From: Mycteria americana
Taxonomy: Eukaryota; Chordata; Aves; Ciconiiformes; Ciconiidae
Assembly (NCBI RefSeq): GCF_035582795.1
Contig: NC_134366.1
Span: 150,645,519 to 150,709,518, forward strand
Length of the DNA: 64,000 nucleotides
Direction: 5' to 3'
The notes beneath the pieces are model-generated. The model saw nothing but the letters and a program-made list of their open reading frames with translations. It ran no database searches and had not been told where the DNA came from. Both the position numbers and the translations under genes were made by a program. Positions 39,977 through 54,900 of this stretch are shown piece after piece (position 1 is the stretch's first letter; each line of letters begins with the position of its first letter).

Positions 39977-42900
39977 ATGTCCGGGGCGAGGGAGAAGAAG
40001 CGGGCCAAGAAGATGAGGAACCAGCCGGCCAGCGTCACCCTTCCCGCCGAGCCGGGGCCATTCCCTGGCGGCGGGAGCAGAGCCTGCCTGCCCCCAGGTA
40101 CGGCGGGGGGATCCCCTACCCAGGGCCGGGGTGGGTGAACGCGGAGAGGGTGTCCCCCCCTCAGGGCTGGGTGCCCCGTCTTCTCAGCCCCGGCGGCCGC
40201 CGAGGCGTTGCCGGTGTGGGAGCACCCCGGGGCGTCGGCCCCTGCCGGTGACTTCTTTAACCCTGTTTTTGCCGTAAATCTCGTTGATATGCCCTTCTCT
40301 CTATCATCCCTTCGATTACACGACAAATCCCTATCCGCCTGCTGCGGTTTCTAGTCTTAAATGAATTTGGATGTTATACCCCGTCCAGTGACCACCCTTC
40401 TCTTTCTGTCAGACCTAGGAGCCGCAGGAGGAGCTGGTTTAGCCTGCTGCCCTTATGGTAAATGCACTGTTTTTCCATCAGATCAGCACGCCCAGCCAAT
40501 TTGCCTTTTGGCGTTTGTGGGTCCTGTATCTATGGAAGAGTATTGGCAGGAGGCAGCAAGGCGTTCCCCTAAAATGGCAGCTTTGCTAGGTCATTGCTGG
40601 AGGATTTATGTACACAGGTAACCTTTGCAGCTGAAGACTGAAGGATCCTGTCAACCTGTATGTCGGATGTGTGTTTCGACCTGCGTCCTGAATGCTTCAA
40701 TCGGACTTCGATTTCCACACCCCCATTTCATGTTTTTATTTTGTTACCTGTATTATTTCTGGAAAAAAGCACATGTAAGAGCAGGGCCTGTTACTGTGAG
40801 GCCTTCAGAAGCTGACAGACTGCATCTTGTGGTTGAACAAAAAAATGCTGAGGTGTCACTGTGTATTTGGGTGACTGAAAAGTTCCTAAGCAGACAGAAT
40901 GACATAGCAAATTATGGTCAGCCCTGTCTGAGATTTTGGAATATCATTAAAGGAGTACTGTCAGATTAAACACAGTTTTCTAACTTTTTTTGTAGCAGGG
41001 AGCTTCAAAGATTACATGGATATGGTTTTATGTCCTGTTGAATAGCACACATTTTCATCCATAGAACATTATTCTGTAGCGTTAGTGAGTATCTCGGTTT
41101 TATGGGGCTATTTTGTAGAAACAGGAAAGAAAAAAATCTAAATATGTGTTATAAAACTATGGATCTACATAGTACCTGAAATAATTTAGTTTTTCTTTAG
41201 TCACTGTCTTTTGAAACACTCTTCCATCTTCTGATTAAAATAGTTAGTTCCTCCATTCTTAGGCTAACTTGACAGTGAAAGGGTGTTTTTGTGATACAAG
41301 TTAATTGCTGTCCAGTGGGCTGTAGGTCTACACAGATTTGCTGACTGAGGAGCATCCATCTCTCCCATCTATTTCCTTCTCACCTTCACCTCACTGGACA
41401 GTGCTGCTCTCAGCTATGTGGAGAACCCAGATCGGGGAGTTATTCCACATAAAAACTAACTTCTGTTTCCACCCCGGATTATTTTTTCATCTGAATTACT
41501 GCAGTTCTGCCTGATGTGTCGTTGCATCAGGACTGCAACAGTATTGCTGCTGAACATAAAACTTCAGCTTCATGCTTATTTGAAATGGAAAAAGGAGGTT
41601 CCTTGACATTTTAAGTTCACATAAATTGAGGCTACTGGAGGTGAACCTGCTTCTGGCTGTTCCTCATGCCAATGATAGCATTTTTGGGACAACGTGGTAG
41701 GCTTGTTTAAGAAGCTGATCAACCTAAAACCTAATGTTTTCTAATCTCTTACCCCATTTCTCCTGATGCAGAGATTGATTTTCGCTAGAGGAGCTCCCTG
41801 AACTGTATGGCCCCATATTCCTTCAAGCACTCCTCTTGGTGCAGTGGGTGGGGTGGTGGAAATGGCTGTCTTGGCCCTTTTTAGTCCAGTTGTCCAGCAT
41901 GAGCTGCCTGAGAAACATATCTCAAGTTGTACTAGAAATCCTAACCAAGACTTAACTGAATAGGTTGAATATAAACTAATCTTTAGATAGGACTTCAAGG
42001 TCCTCTTAAACTTGAAGTACTGTTAGGTGCTTATCACTCTTGAAAGGTGTTTCTGTACCTTAGGAAGCTTACGGTAGGCTTTAGTTATTTAATTGCAATA
42101 TTGGTTTAAATGCCTGTACCAGGAAAGTAAGTTACTGCACCAACATACATGTATCATGCTTACCTTATTTATTGCTGTAACAAAAATACATGTCAGTGAG
42201 ACAAGAACACATTTGCTTATGGGGAAAAAAAAATCAAGGGGCAAGAGGGAAAAATATTAACTTTACTGGTTTGGTACTAAAACCCTGACTAGACAATAGT
42301 AAAAATCACTGCTGATGTTGGATAGACCGATTTTAGTCAGGTCTTTCCTATTGGATCTGATGGAGTATTGGAGGCAAAATCTGGATTGGGTACCGTTTTC
42401 AGAATGTGCAAAAGTTACTTAATCTACTGCAGGCTTGCTGCAGGACAGTGCAAAATTTTTATTTCTTCCTGTAAGAAATAACTTAATTCTTCTGATTTCT
42501 GATGGCTTTTTCAGGTACATGTATTAAATATAATAGGAGGAACGTGCAATGCAATCTTATGAGGAAAGACTGTGTATAGTTATCAGTTACTCAGACTGCT
42601 TTGCATTTCTGTTACCTCTTTTCATCTCTAAACCCTCCAGGAGATGTTCGTTCTGAGCAGCAGTATCAGCAGCAGAAATTTTCAAATCAGTCATCTGGGC
42701 CTTCTTACAGGAAAGACCAGTATTTTCCAAAAGGGCAAAATAGAGGAGAGAGAGGCAGAGGAAGAGGAGGATGGCAAGGAGGATGCCAGAGTGTTTCTGA
42801 GGAAATGCCAAAATACATAACAGGTTTGTATATAAGGAAAAGGTTATAATTTATATGCTCAGGGCAACTTGCTGGTAATTAAGTTTGCTGTCTGTCTTTG

Positions 42901-45900
42901 TTTTCGTGCAAGAGCAAAAATTAGAACTGATACTATGTTCTTCTGTTTTTCCTAATTTTCTCTAAAACACAGAAGTAGTTGTGTACTGGAATGAATGACC
43001 AGCTGTTGTTCAATGAGTCCTTTCAGACTTCTGAGTTGAAAAGTTGCACTTAACTTGTAATGAGGGATATGCATTTTGGTTTCTGTTTGCCAGCAAAATG
43101 AGTACTGACAGTCATCTGCTTTTAATGTAGCCAGTGAAACTGTTTTTGCCCATGATGTGAGTTAAAGACAACTTTTCATCTGACAGAACGTTTATTTAGG
43201 AGAGCAGATTAGCTTTTCAAAATGTGGCGGTGCTCTGATGGTAGATACACTTCCATAAGCATAAAACAAGACCAACCTCTGGATTTTTTATTTGATCATT
43301 TTAAAACAGTCTGTAATATGATTGCTGCCTCCTTTTTTTTCCATGCTGAATTTTTTTTAATCTCTCTGAATACTATCTGAAAAGATTGCTACTCTAATTT
43401 AATAAAGAAGTACTTATTGCAAATAGGACTTGTTGGTTATACCATGGCTTTCAGATTCATTCATGTATAAGTATTTGCTTAACCATATTTGTAAGCTTCA
43501 GAATATCTAAAGAATTGAAATTTCTTCAGTAACAGTATACAGTATGTGCATTTATCTCAAGAAGTCATTAGAATGATGTACCAGGAACACTCTGCTGGAA
43601 TTCAGTAATTTATGTACAGTGTCCTCTTCTTTGATTTTTGCTATTTGTCATGCTCTGATGCAGTTCTCTTCATTCCAGTGTCTACCTTTGCTCAAGCTCG
43701 TGCTGCTGAGATCAATGCCATGTTGAAAGCAGTTGCGCAGAAGTCTTCAAACTCTCTAGTTTTCCAGACTCTACCTAGGCACATGCGAAGGCGAGCTATG
43801 AGTCACAATATTAAACGCCTACCCAGGCGGCTCCAAGAGATTGCCAGGAAAGAGGTATGAGTGCGTTTTATAGTATTTGATAGACTATATAGTGGGCATA
43901 GCTAATGCACAGTGTTCAGCTGTATGTTTATTAATGTTCAGACCTGAGCTTATCTGCGAAACTTCCCTGTGTGCGCAGGTTCTCAAACTTTGACTGACAT
44001 TTGGATTCAAAATGCCTCAGTTTTAGATGGTAGCTCAAGTAGATGTCACTAACCACTTGGCTTTGTGGTTTTTGGACATCTTGAAAAGTTGTTAGAGTAG
44101 TGATGATAAAAGGGTCCACTGCAGGAGGGGTTGTTCAGGCAGCGCATTGGTCCCAGGTGATCTAGGAGTCCTTGATAACACCTGTCTACCTTGCACCCCA
44201 CCGCAGCTGTCGGGTGTGATCCTGCCGGACTCAAGCCAGCATAGCCTGTTCATGACCGGCGTGATGGTTCATGTGTTATGTGGCTCAAACGTGGGAGGTA
44301 CGCTGGAGTTGTTGGCAGGCTGCATGAAGCTTAAGACTTACTAATTGACCATCCCTGGTTGCTCATGAAACTCTCTCATTTTGTGGCAGTATCTCAACGT
44401 TTAGTCAGAATTCTCCTGTGGAGTTACTTGCTCCTTACCCACTGTGGCCTTCCTGTGTGTTTTGAAAAAAAAATAGAAAAAAAATCAGTTCAGCAGGATT
44501 TTATTGTGAAATGATGTCTGGTGTTTGGCATTGATCACTTTATTGTCTCTAGACACTTCTTTAAGTGATCAAGTGAGTTTGCTTGGTAGGTTTTCTATGC
44601 ATTAAGGTTGACTGATTAACATATTTCTTGCATTGTCTTTTTTAAGTTCTTTGAGACCTTACCTCTTCCACCCTGAGTTCCTGAAGATAGTTGTTCATGA
44701 TTCAGAAATTGCTTCGGGTACTTCCACACATGTTCCTCAGGGTGTGTTTTATTGGATCTTCATAACCTGTATCTCTTCTTTTACTGCTCTGGTTGGCATT
44801 CTTTTTGCTTCGTTGGTCATGACAAGAGATACAATTTGGCCTGTTTTCTGTGAACTGAAGGAAGAAGGCATGGGCTATTTTGTGTAGTTAGTTATGTGCT
44901 CTATCCTTGTTAAATAATCTAGATTTCTTTAATGTTTATGCTTGGTTCTTTTGTGTCCTTTTAACTCTTTTCGCGTGATAGCCTTTCTAACTTCTCTGTA
45001 CAGGCTCACACTTCTCCCATCCTTGTTTACACTCCTTGTATAATTCTTGGATTTTTGAGGTTATTTAATTGGCCCTGGTCCAGCTGTATTTCTTCTGCTA
45101 TGTTTTCTCTCCTCAGGTCTTTTGGTGTAGTGTTTGCACAGGCTGTGTTGTTTTGTGTTTTCTTGCAGCTTGTCATATCTCCTGAGCTATTTCCTTTTGT
45201 AAAGGTTGTGCCTATTACTTTTCAGTGTTTGAAGTCTGCTTCTTCAAAGTTAACTGTTCCGATTCTGCTGCATTTTCTTCCTTTTTCTTAGATGTCGTGG
45301 GTTGCTTCAGTGTTTTCTGTGCTCTTGGCAGTGATCTTCGAGCATTCTCATTCCTTTGCTATTCTTATAACCAGTGGTGTCTTGTCAACTATTCCTTGGT
45401 GAACATACAAAGGACATCCTAAGAATTTTTTTGTGAGTCTTGTAGTCCCTATTTCTTTCTACCACTTCCCTTCACAAAAAGACAAATCAAACGTTGAGTC
45501 AAGCCTTCCTCTCCAGCCGTGCATTCACCCATAATAATTCAGACCTTGACTGGGTATTTATCAAGAATTTGGTCAAGACATCACTACAGTCCTTTCTTGT
45601 TCACTTCTATACATTGTAGAATCCTTAGGGTCCTACCTGGCAGTTGGAGAGTCCGTACTGCTTCTTTATGAGCTCAAATATCCAGGTGTTCCTAATATGT
45701 TCATTTGTTCATGTGGATATATTGATGTTGGGCAAAAACTTCACACAGGAAGTAGCAGACCTTACTGTTCACTGGTAAGTTTCTGAATGTGTCGGGATTT
45801 TGGTTTATCTATGGGTTCCAGTCAAGCCTTGATGCACTTGTGTGGATGGGGCTTGTGTATAAAGTTTCAAAGTGTTAGTTAGCCTCAAGAATTATGGAGA

Positions 45901-48900
45901 ACTAACATCAGAATAAAGTATAACTTAATGCTAGTGCTTCCTGTATCGTTATGTATGTCAGCCTTTGTCTTCTACAGAAGTTTGTCTTTTTGAGATTTAC
46001 TTCAATATTCTCCCTTTTAAAAACAGGCAGAGAAAGCTGTACATCAGAAAAAAGAACAGTCAAAGACTAAATGCCGCAAAGCTAGAAGGCGCCACATAAA
46101 TTTGGTAGCAGAGTTTAATCGCAGGCAAAGAAAGAATATTTGGCTGGAAACGCATATTTGGCACGCAAAGAGATTTCATATGGTAAAGAAATGGGGATAC
46201 TGTTTAGGAGATAGCCCTACGGAGAAGAGCTACAGGGCTTGTTACCGAGCCATGACAAAGCACTGCCTTCTTCAGGTACCACATTTACATCTTTTTTATT
46301 TGTTTTCTTTGTTATTTTGCCAAGGTGAAGTAATCAACTGTTCAGTTATGAGTATTTCTGTCTCTTTGAAGTACTGTTGTGTCAGCTTTTAATAACTGCT
46401 AAGTATGAAATGAGTGATTTCATAATTGTAATGAAGGGTGGCGAGTATCAGAGAGAACAAGATTAACCTTTAGAAGAGTCTTATGGTGACTATGACTAAA
46501 ATACTGCATCTTCAGTCTTCTCAAGAGCTAAGAGTTTCAGGGAATCCCTGCATCATCTTCCTGAGCAGGATGCTATTGAAGACAGGCGCTTTGTTCCATG
46601 TCCTTTTTGGTCTGTTGGTTTGAGAGGCAGGTTGGCCCTCAAATGAGAAATGCATGACAGCTCTCCTGTAACTAACAATTTTAAGTTAAAAAAGAAAACT
46701 TGTTTCTCTTTGACACAAATTTTAGTGAATGAAAAATTACTACTTCAGTGTAAATTGTGAAGCTGTCTCATCCTTCCTTGCCAGGCTCACTTTCAAGAGT
46801 TATTCTCACTTTACCACTATCCTGTTGTTTCAGGACTTATCATATTATTGTTGTCTGGAGTTGACTGGTAAAGAGAATGAGCTTCTGAAGCAACTTGCTC
46901 GAATATGTAGCATTGACACAGGTAAATTTTATGTAGTTCAAAATAAAGTTAAGATTCTGAGTAGACTAAAGGATGACCCATCCTTTTCCTTCCTACCAAT
47001 CTCAGTGGTGGTAACAGAGTTGACACTGTGTTGTGATTTTGGTTGAAAAACATAATTAAAGTGTCTCATACTAGCACTAGATGTTCTTACTTTCAGTTGC
47101 TTGTTAATAAACCAATTGTGGTACATGTTCGTTCTTTGATACTGTGCCAGCAGCCAGCTGAATTTCAATTTTTTTCTTTTTTAAACGAGATTATTTTGGT
47201 TTTCAATTAGTATCTTCTTCTTTAGGTTTAACATTTGAAGAGGCTTGTTGTCTGTCTGGAAGATTCGAGGGTTCCCTGAATCTTTACCGAGCAGATCGCT
47301 ATCCTGAGGATATGCTTGGTCCTGTTACATTTATTTGGAAACCCAGGGATGGGTCTGAAAACAGGCAGTTGTGGATCTGGATGCATCCAGCTCTCAAACA
47401 GGTATTTTTTTCTTTATAGTTGAACTCTGATTTCTTTATGCATTGTATGTTTTTAATGCTGGAGATACCTTCTGAAAGGTGTAGAAGAGCCGGATATAAT
47501 ACATGGCTTTAGGAATTAAAAGTTGGAAGACTGTTTCAGCTCTTAACAATATTTACGTTCTGCAACTTGTTTTTATAGAGCTGGTACAGAAGGTGCATGC
47601 CTCTGAGTTTTGTTTTTTTTTTTTTAGTGTTTGAGCTTGTTAAAAGTTTTCTAGTGTCACTTGCTTCAGGATACATTTGCAATATCATGTTGCTTGATTC
47701 ACATCCTTCCCAGTGGCATTCCCAACAGGCTAAGTTTGGTGTCATCACAGATGTTCATAATCTGATATTTAGCAATGAACTTTAAAAAAATAAAAATAAA
47801 AAAGTAAAATTTTGTGCCAGGCAATTTTTCTTATGTTAATTTGAGTGAGAATAAATTCTTCGCAACATTCAACATTACTTTCAGGTCTTGATAGTAAGCC
47901 CTGGACTTAGCAGAATGAAGTTTATTCCCTTAAATCCATATAGGAAAATAAAATAGTAGAGTGTAATTCTTAAAACTGTACTTAAGGTTTACAATGCACT
48001 GCTTATCATCCTAATCCAAACTTTTCATCTTTCTTAAGGACATGCTGAGAGAGTTAAAAGCAGTTTTTCAGTGTTCAGAGCCTGAAGAAATCCATATTCC
48101 TGAGCCTATTACAACATCAGTTCAAGAGGAAAAACAAACAGATGTTGTTCCGAGCCTTGGCAAGAAAAGAAAGAAGGAGGATAAAGAAGGAGAAAAAGCT
48201 GTGCCAGTGAAAAAAATAATTGGTGACGGCACTAGAGATCCATTCCAGTCCTACTCTTGGAGCTCGCAGACTACTGGCATTGTGATCAGGTTTGTTCATA
48301 GTAGAGTCAGAAACTGTGACCCTTAACCAGTTAATATAGCTGAATTCTGGTTTTAACAGTACTGGGGAAAAAAAAATGTGTGTTGTACAATTGTACATTC
48401 ACCTGAAATTTTCCTTTGTTTCAGTGATAGAACTATGGAGATTCTCAGATACCGGCTGATTGGCCCATTATCACACTCCGTCCTTACAGAGACCTTGAAA
48501 GCTGCTTCCCTCCAAACAGTAAGGAAATTAGAAGTTTGGATATTACTGTAATTTTGATAAGGTTTCTAGAATGTGCAAGCTTATTTTTGCTAGGAATAAT
48601 AGTAAGCTATCTAGCCTTACTTATTATAAAGGCTAACCTATGTATTTCTACTCTGTTAGCTTCTCTGTATTAAGCCACTTGACTAATGCTGATCTCAGGA
48701 AGAACTCCTATCTGGATTTTAAGTGGGGGTAGGAAGAAAATAGAAGCAGTGGTGCTGTTGCGCAGGTTATGTAGTTTCTCCTGTAGTGATGTATTGTGCT
48801 GAGAGGGTCCAGCATAATTCATATTCTCTTTGACAAACCATAGATTGTATTTCTCAAGCAATGAGCTAGAGCACCTAGAGCTAAAGGGCAAGACATGTAA

Positions 48901-51900
48901 GATATAGAAAACTTTTGTGTTTTCAATCAAATACGCAGTTTCTCCAGGATTTAGTATTTTGTCCACCTCTTGGCACATAGCATCACTGTGGTTTTAATGG
49001 GGTTTTTTGTCTCTTGCAGCAAACATGATGAGGCTGTGAAATATCTGGCTTTCTGTAAGAAATAATTAACGACAGAATTAGGAAGCATTGTGGATTGCTT
49101 TGGTTATTTTTGGAACACAGGTTAAACTGAACAGCTTAGTGGGGATTACTGTAAGGTGGAGTATAGGAATAGACTGCATCAGGAAGAAATTATTTTGGTT
49201 TGAAACTTGAAGAGGAAGAAAGGAACTATAGTGATTAAGGCAAACTGAAAGAGAATTCATACTGATAGAAAATACTGAATGACCACTTGAGTTTAATTTG
49301 ATGTGTTGTTTTCCAGGAGATGGCGGATTCAGAGACAGAACTGAATAACTGGTGGGTAGAAAACTGCAAGGACTCTGAAAAAGTATCTCTTCATCAACGT
49401 CAAAGTGCTATCTTCGAGCTATTAGAAGGTATTTGGGCATGTGGGTGCTGTGGGAGGTAGGGGAAACTCTTAAACTCTAGTGGTCAAAACTGGCATGCTA
49501 ATACATTGACCTCAATTTGGAAATGCTTGTTTTTTTTTGCTTGATCAAGAGAGTGATGCCATTGAGCATATGTTTAGGTAATTACTGTGGCATGTCAAAG
49601 ATTTGAGAAATGTTACATCAACTTTTTTTAAGGGAATTTTAATCCTCTGTGTAGTCCAAACTCTTAATAGGTAAACTGAATGTTGCTTCTTGTCTTCATG
49701 AACTGAGATTTGAGATTGCTGATGGGATATGTCTGACATATACTCTCACTCTCTCCCCCGATACACACCAAATTAAGGCAATAAGTTGTACAATGCCTCC
49801 ACAGATAAAATAGTAGGCTCCTATCCAAAGTGAAAGTATTATACCTTGCTTTATATATTGGTGTTTCTAATGAACAGTTGTATATTTGGCTGAGTTGTAA
49901 CCTATCATAAAGTTAACAACATCTCCTCACTTTCTAGCACTGAAGCAGGTAAGGAACTGGCTTTGGTAGATCTTGCCCTATACTTGAGCTATCCAATGTG
50001 AGGCAGTTAAGCAGAGATGAGGTAAAACTTTTAAAAAACATTTTTTAATTTCCTTTCTCTGGAAGACAAGTATAAAACCAAGGTTGTTTGTTCTTTAAGA
50101 GATGTGCCAAATGCAAAGGATGAATTGAGTCTGTAAGTTGTGGGAGTGACCTCACTTCTATGCTAAGCATAAATGTAATTACAAACTAAGTCTTACGCTG
50201 CTATTGTTGTCTTTTGTTATTGGAAATTTAACAAGCATTGGTGAGTTTTCAAAACATGTTAAATTGAGCACTCTGGTTTGCTTCTCTGGCTTACAGTGGT
50301 GTCACATCCCTGCAGGCAAAAATGGACAAAATAGGAGTGCAGAAAAAGATCACAACTTAATTGATGGTTTCATGGCAGTGTTCATCTGTGTATTTTTAAA
50401 GGGATAAGTTCACCATCAGAAATGCCACCAGGTACAATACTGGGCCTCACTGTTGGAGATCCTCGAGTCAATTTGCCAAAAAAGAAGACAAAAGCCATGC
50501 CAGACTTTGAAAAATACCAAGGTAAAATGTCTTGCTTATATTATGCTGCTTGTGGAACTGCCAAAGGCAAGAGATTCAGTTTCACTCTACACTTTCATTT
50601 GCTGTCATCTTCTACTGATTGTCTCTTGCTGTTTTTCTCTGGCATTCAATTTTAGAATGTTTCCTTCCCCTTTCCACAGCCCCTGGCACAACAGAAACAG
50701 CTTGAAAGTTGCATATTTTTTAGAACAGCAGTTGTGAGGGAGGGACATGCACCAAAGCTGGTCTTGTGCTCAGTGGAAGCCTCTGTCTGACCATACAGAT
50801 GATCCAGGTTCGAATCCTGGCAAGGCCAACCAGGTGCTAAAAGCTACTTAGTAAGTTTCTGTTTGCTGTTTAGTCTTCCTGATGCTGTTTATCTCTCCAA
50901 GAAGATATCTGCTGTTTCTGGTTTATAGTCCTACAATGATGAAAGTTGCAATTGCACTGAAAAAAAAATAATTACCATTGCAAGATTAGCATTTCAGATG
51001 GCCAAGATGGTGGTTATGTTAAAAAATGAAAGATGCAAGCGTGACCTCTGAAACTTCCATTTCAGTGCTGACTTACACAACATTTCAGCGCAAAATTCAA
51101 ATTCAGTTGGATTTGAATGTCCTTCAAAAATGTGCAAGAGCATATACAGTATACAGTGTGATTTGTGTACAGTGCTGCGTAGGTGTTTCCAGCCAGCTAG
51201 CAAACAGTAGCAAATAGGACAAGTTGAAGGTTCCAGAGACTTGAAAATACTTCATTTCCTTGGTGGTGTGTTTGCAAGACACTAGAATAATCTAGCCTTA
51301 CCTTTCACTTAAATCAGGTTGAACACCTGTTTCAGTCTTTTAGCTCTCTGCACAGCTCTCTGTTACTTTGATTTTCTTACATCCTCCTCTTCTACCCTCT
51401 GTATCTAGAACAGCCTTTCTCCTGTTAATTAGTTCTGCTCAGCTAACTATCTCAGCTAACTCTCTCGTCATTAATGTTCCTGTTGGAAATGCTGCAGCAT
51501 ACATGACCTCTACTTTGGTTCCTTCCTGCTGAGAAGTAAGGTGAGCGATATAGCACTTGTTTACAGATACTGGTTTGAGCTGGTAGAGGAGTTAGCAAGT
51601 ACAAGAAGTAATTCAGCTCCCTTCATTCTGCTTGTCATGTCTGTGAAGATGTGTTCAAGAAGGCAAGATCAGCAGAAGGCATTTAGGCATTGGAAATGTC
51701 TCATAGTAGTTTCTCTCTCACTGCCAGAGCTGGTTGTCCCTCAGGAAGGAGGGCCATGGTAAAGAGGCAATGGTGTAAGTTAGGGAGTCAAGAGGAGGAA
51801 AATACCTATGCCTTTTTTCCTTTGGCTGGCTAGAAATGGCCGTCTTCGAGATCTTTCTACTTGGGGTTGTCTGTCACTTGCAAAATCTTTTAAACCACAA

Positions 51901-54900
51901 ACGTTCAGAAAATCTGGTGGTGGTTTTTCGTTCCTTTCTGAATGTTTTTTTTTGTTTCATCATGAACTTAAAACTGCATCTGCCCTCTCTGACTTTTATT
52001 CAGGAGAGGAAGAAGGTCCTTGTCCAGCTAGCAAGAAAAGGTAGACTGCATGATACCTTCTAATTTAGGTTCTGCTAAAGGACTTGATGTTACACAAGCA
52101 CGTCACTACTAAAAAAGTTGAGTAGGCAGAAGTATGAAAGAAGACAGACAATACAGCTGTCTTCTAGTAGAATATCAAAAGGACATCATGGTAAGGGAGT
52201 AGAAGAGGAGAGGCCAGCCCTCCTACAAGAAGCAGTTAAGGAGAGAATATGGGAGACTAACGGTTCAGCAGGGAAAGTGGCTGCTTTTCCACGTTTCCCG
52301 CCTGAGTTACTTCCTGACACTGTGTGGGAAGAGTTACAGGATCATTCACAGTCTCCTGCATACCTATTACATATGCAGTGGGGGAATCCTATGACATGGT
52401 ATTTCATCTTTCCTACCTGAGAAACTCAAGACTGAGGTCTAACTGCCACTTTCCTGTCTGCCTCATTGAGTATTCCTGGGTGTTAGTTGGAAAGAGAGGC
52501 TATTGTTACTCTCCAAAGACTGTTGTTCCTAACCTAATTTTGTAGTTGGCTCTGTGCCAGCTACTACCTGTGCTATATCTCTGCCTTAATGGGCCTCCTT
52601 GTTCAAGTAGTTAAAAGCAGAGAAGTTACTTTTTTTTTTTTTTAAATACTTCTAGAAAATTAATCCATTTTAGATTATTAAGCTCAGATACTTTTATAAT
52701 TTTCTAGTCGGGGGAAAGCATTCAGTTGCATTTAATTCTTGGTGTTTTGAAAGAAAAAGTAAAATTGCATATGTATTAATTAAAAGGAAGCCTAGACATA
52801 ATCAGTTATTGTACAGAATGCATTTTATGTCTAATCTGTTCTCTCTATGCAAGCATTATGCTTTCTTGCCACTATTTACTGTTTCAGGACCCATTATAAG
52901 TCTTCCTGAATTCTATCAGTTTAGTTTGTAATCTCTTGGAGCGTGGGGTCTTGTTGCCTATTTCAATGCCTCTCTACACCAAGTAGATTTATTCCTTTTT
53001 CCTATAAGCCTCTTTGATTGCCTGGCAGGTTTGCAGGAGTTAAAAAAAATCAGTTAAATATATGAAGGAGAACCTATTGAAGGCCACTCAGTGCAAAAGG
53101 ATCACCTCTAACTGAAGAAGTCTGTGAACCACAAGTGGCTAGGAACTGGCAGAGTGAGGAAATGCAACACTACGTACTGATTCTAGTGTTGTACTCTTCC
53201 CCAGGACCCTGTTATTTGCCGTACTTGAAGTCAGATTACTGAAATATCCAGCAAGAATTCCATCGAAAGCAACATATTCCCAAAGATTTTTCTAGCTTGA
53301 TTTAGCACTTTTGCCAGCATTTTTCCAACCAGTTCTGTCTCCTCATTCTACTGGTTCTCTTGCCAAGAGTGCCCCAGGAATGGAGACTGTCCTGCTTTTC
53401 AGTTTTTTGAAGGGCAATTTGTTTAACCAAAAAAGGAAGGAATTTAATCATGGCACATAGTATACATCACTACAGCAATAGTATTACTAACATTTCCACA
53501 GTAACACCCACCCAAAAAAAAGTTAGACTTCTCTAAGATCTGTAAGTCCATTTGGTGGTATTAATTTGCCCCTTCTATAAGAAGTAATCTTTTTATGACC
53601 CTTAGAACTACGTAAACTTTCTGAGCCTTGGTTTTGATGTAACCTTACTCAGATGTGGTAATATAGCAAGCTGATCTTTATTTAAGAAATGTTGGTGGTC
53701 ATTCATTTGCCTTAATGACACGTCATGTTGTTTGAGCAGTAAAAAGGAACCCTTGCTGTATTCCATGCTTTTTTCCCCTTTTTGCTTCCTGGACATTCAA
53801 ATACTATTAGGATTAGTATTAGTAAGATTGAAATGGCACTGCGTAGGTTAGCAGATTCTGTATGTGCTTTAGCCTCTCTTGTTCTTTAATGTTGTGTAAA
53901 AGCTAACTGATTTTCTTAGGAAATCTTTAGTAATTTAAAGATGCATTGTTTGTCAAATGAGTGAATAGTTTAGGTAAGTTACAACCATCATGTTTGCTTG
54001 TGGATTGTCATACATGCAATCTGTGAAATGATACGCATCTGTCCATATCCCTTTTTTTTTTTTTCAAAATGCTCTTCTAAGATATGCCTGTGTAGTTTTT
54101 CCCCTGTGAGTGACATGCTAACAAATCAAAGGTAATTTCAATCTTTCCTAGTTACTCTCACTCCTGAATGCATATGCACGTGTGCAAGCTGTTTGTCATA
54201 GACACATGCTGATGGGATTTAATCAAAAGAACTATCCTCATTTCTTCAAGGTGGGGGATAGAAAGTTTGTGAATAAACCACTTTCCACTGTCTTCTCAGC
54301 AGGTTTATGCCTTCTGGAAGTCAAGACTCCCAGTAAGCAGTCAGTGCTTACATGACTGCAAATTAGTGCTTTCTTTTCTCCATTTTAAAGTATGCTTCTG
54401 ACATTTTGATAGGCTTTTACTGTCTTCTGTGGGAGAATACAAATTCCACTGCCTTAAAAACTGCTCAGCGTGGAGTATGGTGGAGATTTTAAGCAATTGC
54501 TGAATGAGATGCATAGAAGGAGAATGCATCATGAAAGATGAATGAGCTAAAGTTCCTTCTGTAGACACAGAGCCTGAGTCCTTGCCTGTAAACGCACCTC
54601 TTGCAGAGGTTTAGGTATGTGGCATCGGTCGTCCTGGTATCATGCACCCCTACGTACATATGGCTCTGAAACTGCTCCTTAGCAGTGCTTATATTTTTGC
54701 TTTTTCTTCTCTTTCCTCACAGAGGGAAGGAAAAATTTCAAATAGAAGCACTCTTACTATTAGGCCTGTCTTCTAAGACTGTTAAGATAATCAGCTACAC
54801 AAATCAGAACAACAGCTTGAAATGGAACAAACCCTACCTCTGTCTGCCTATATTGTTTAAGCACCAACCATTGACACCAGCAGAAGTAGATAATGTGCTG

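Noticed and set aside
52118-52420. 100-residue open frame in POP1 intron 10
   Set aside because: No splice sites in phase with the neighbouring POP1 exons, which already join correctly, and no known protein resemblance.
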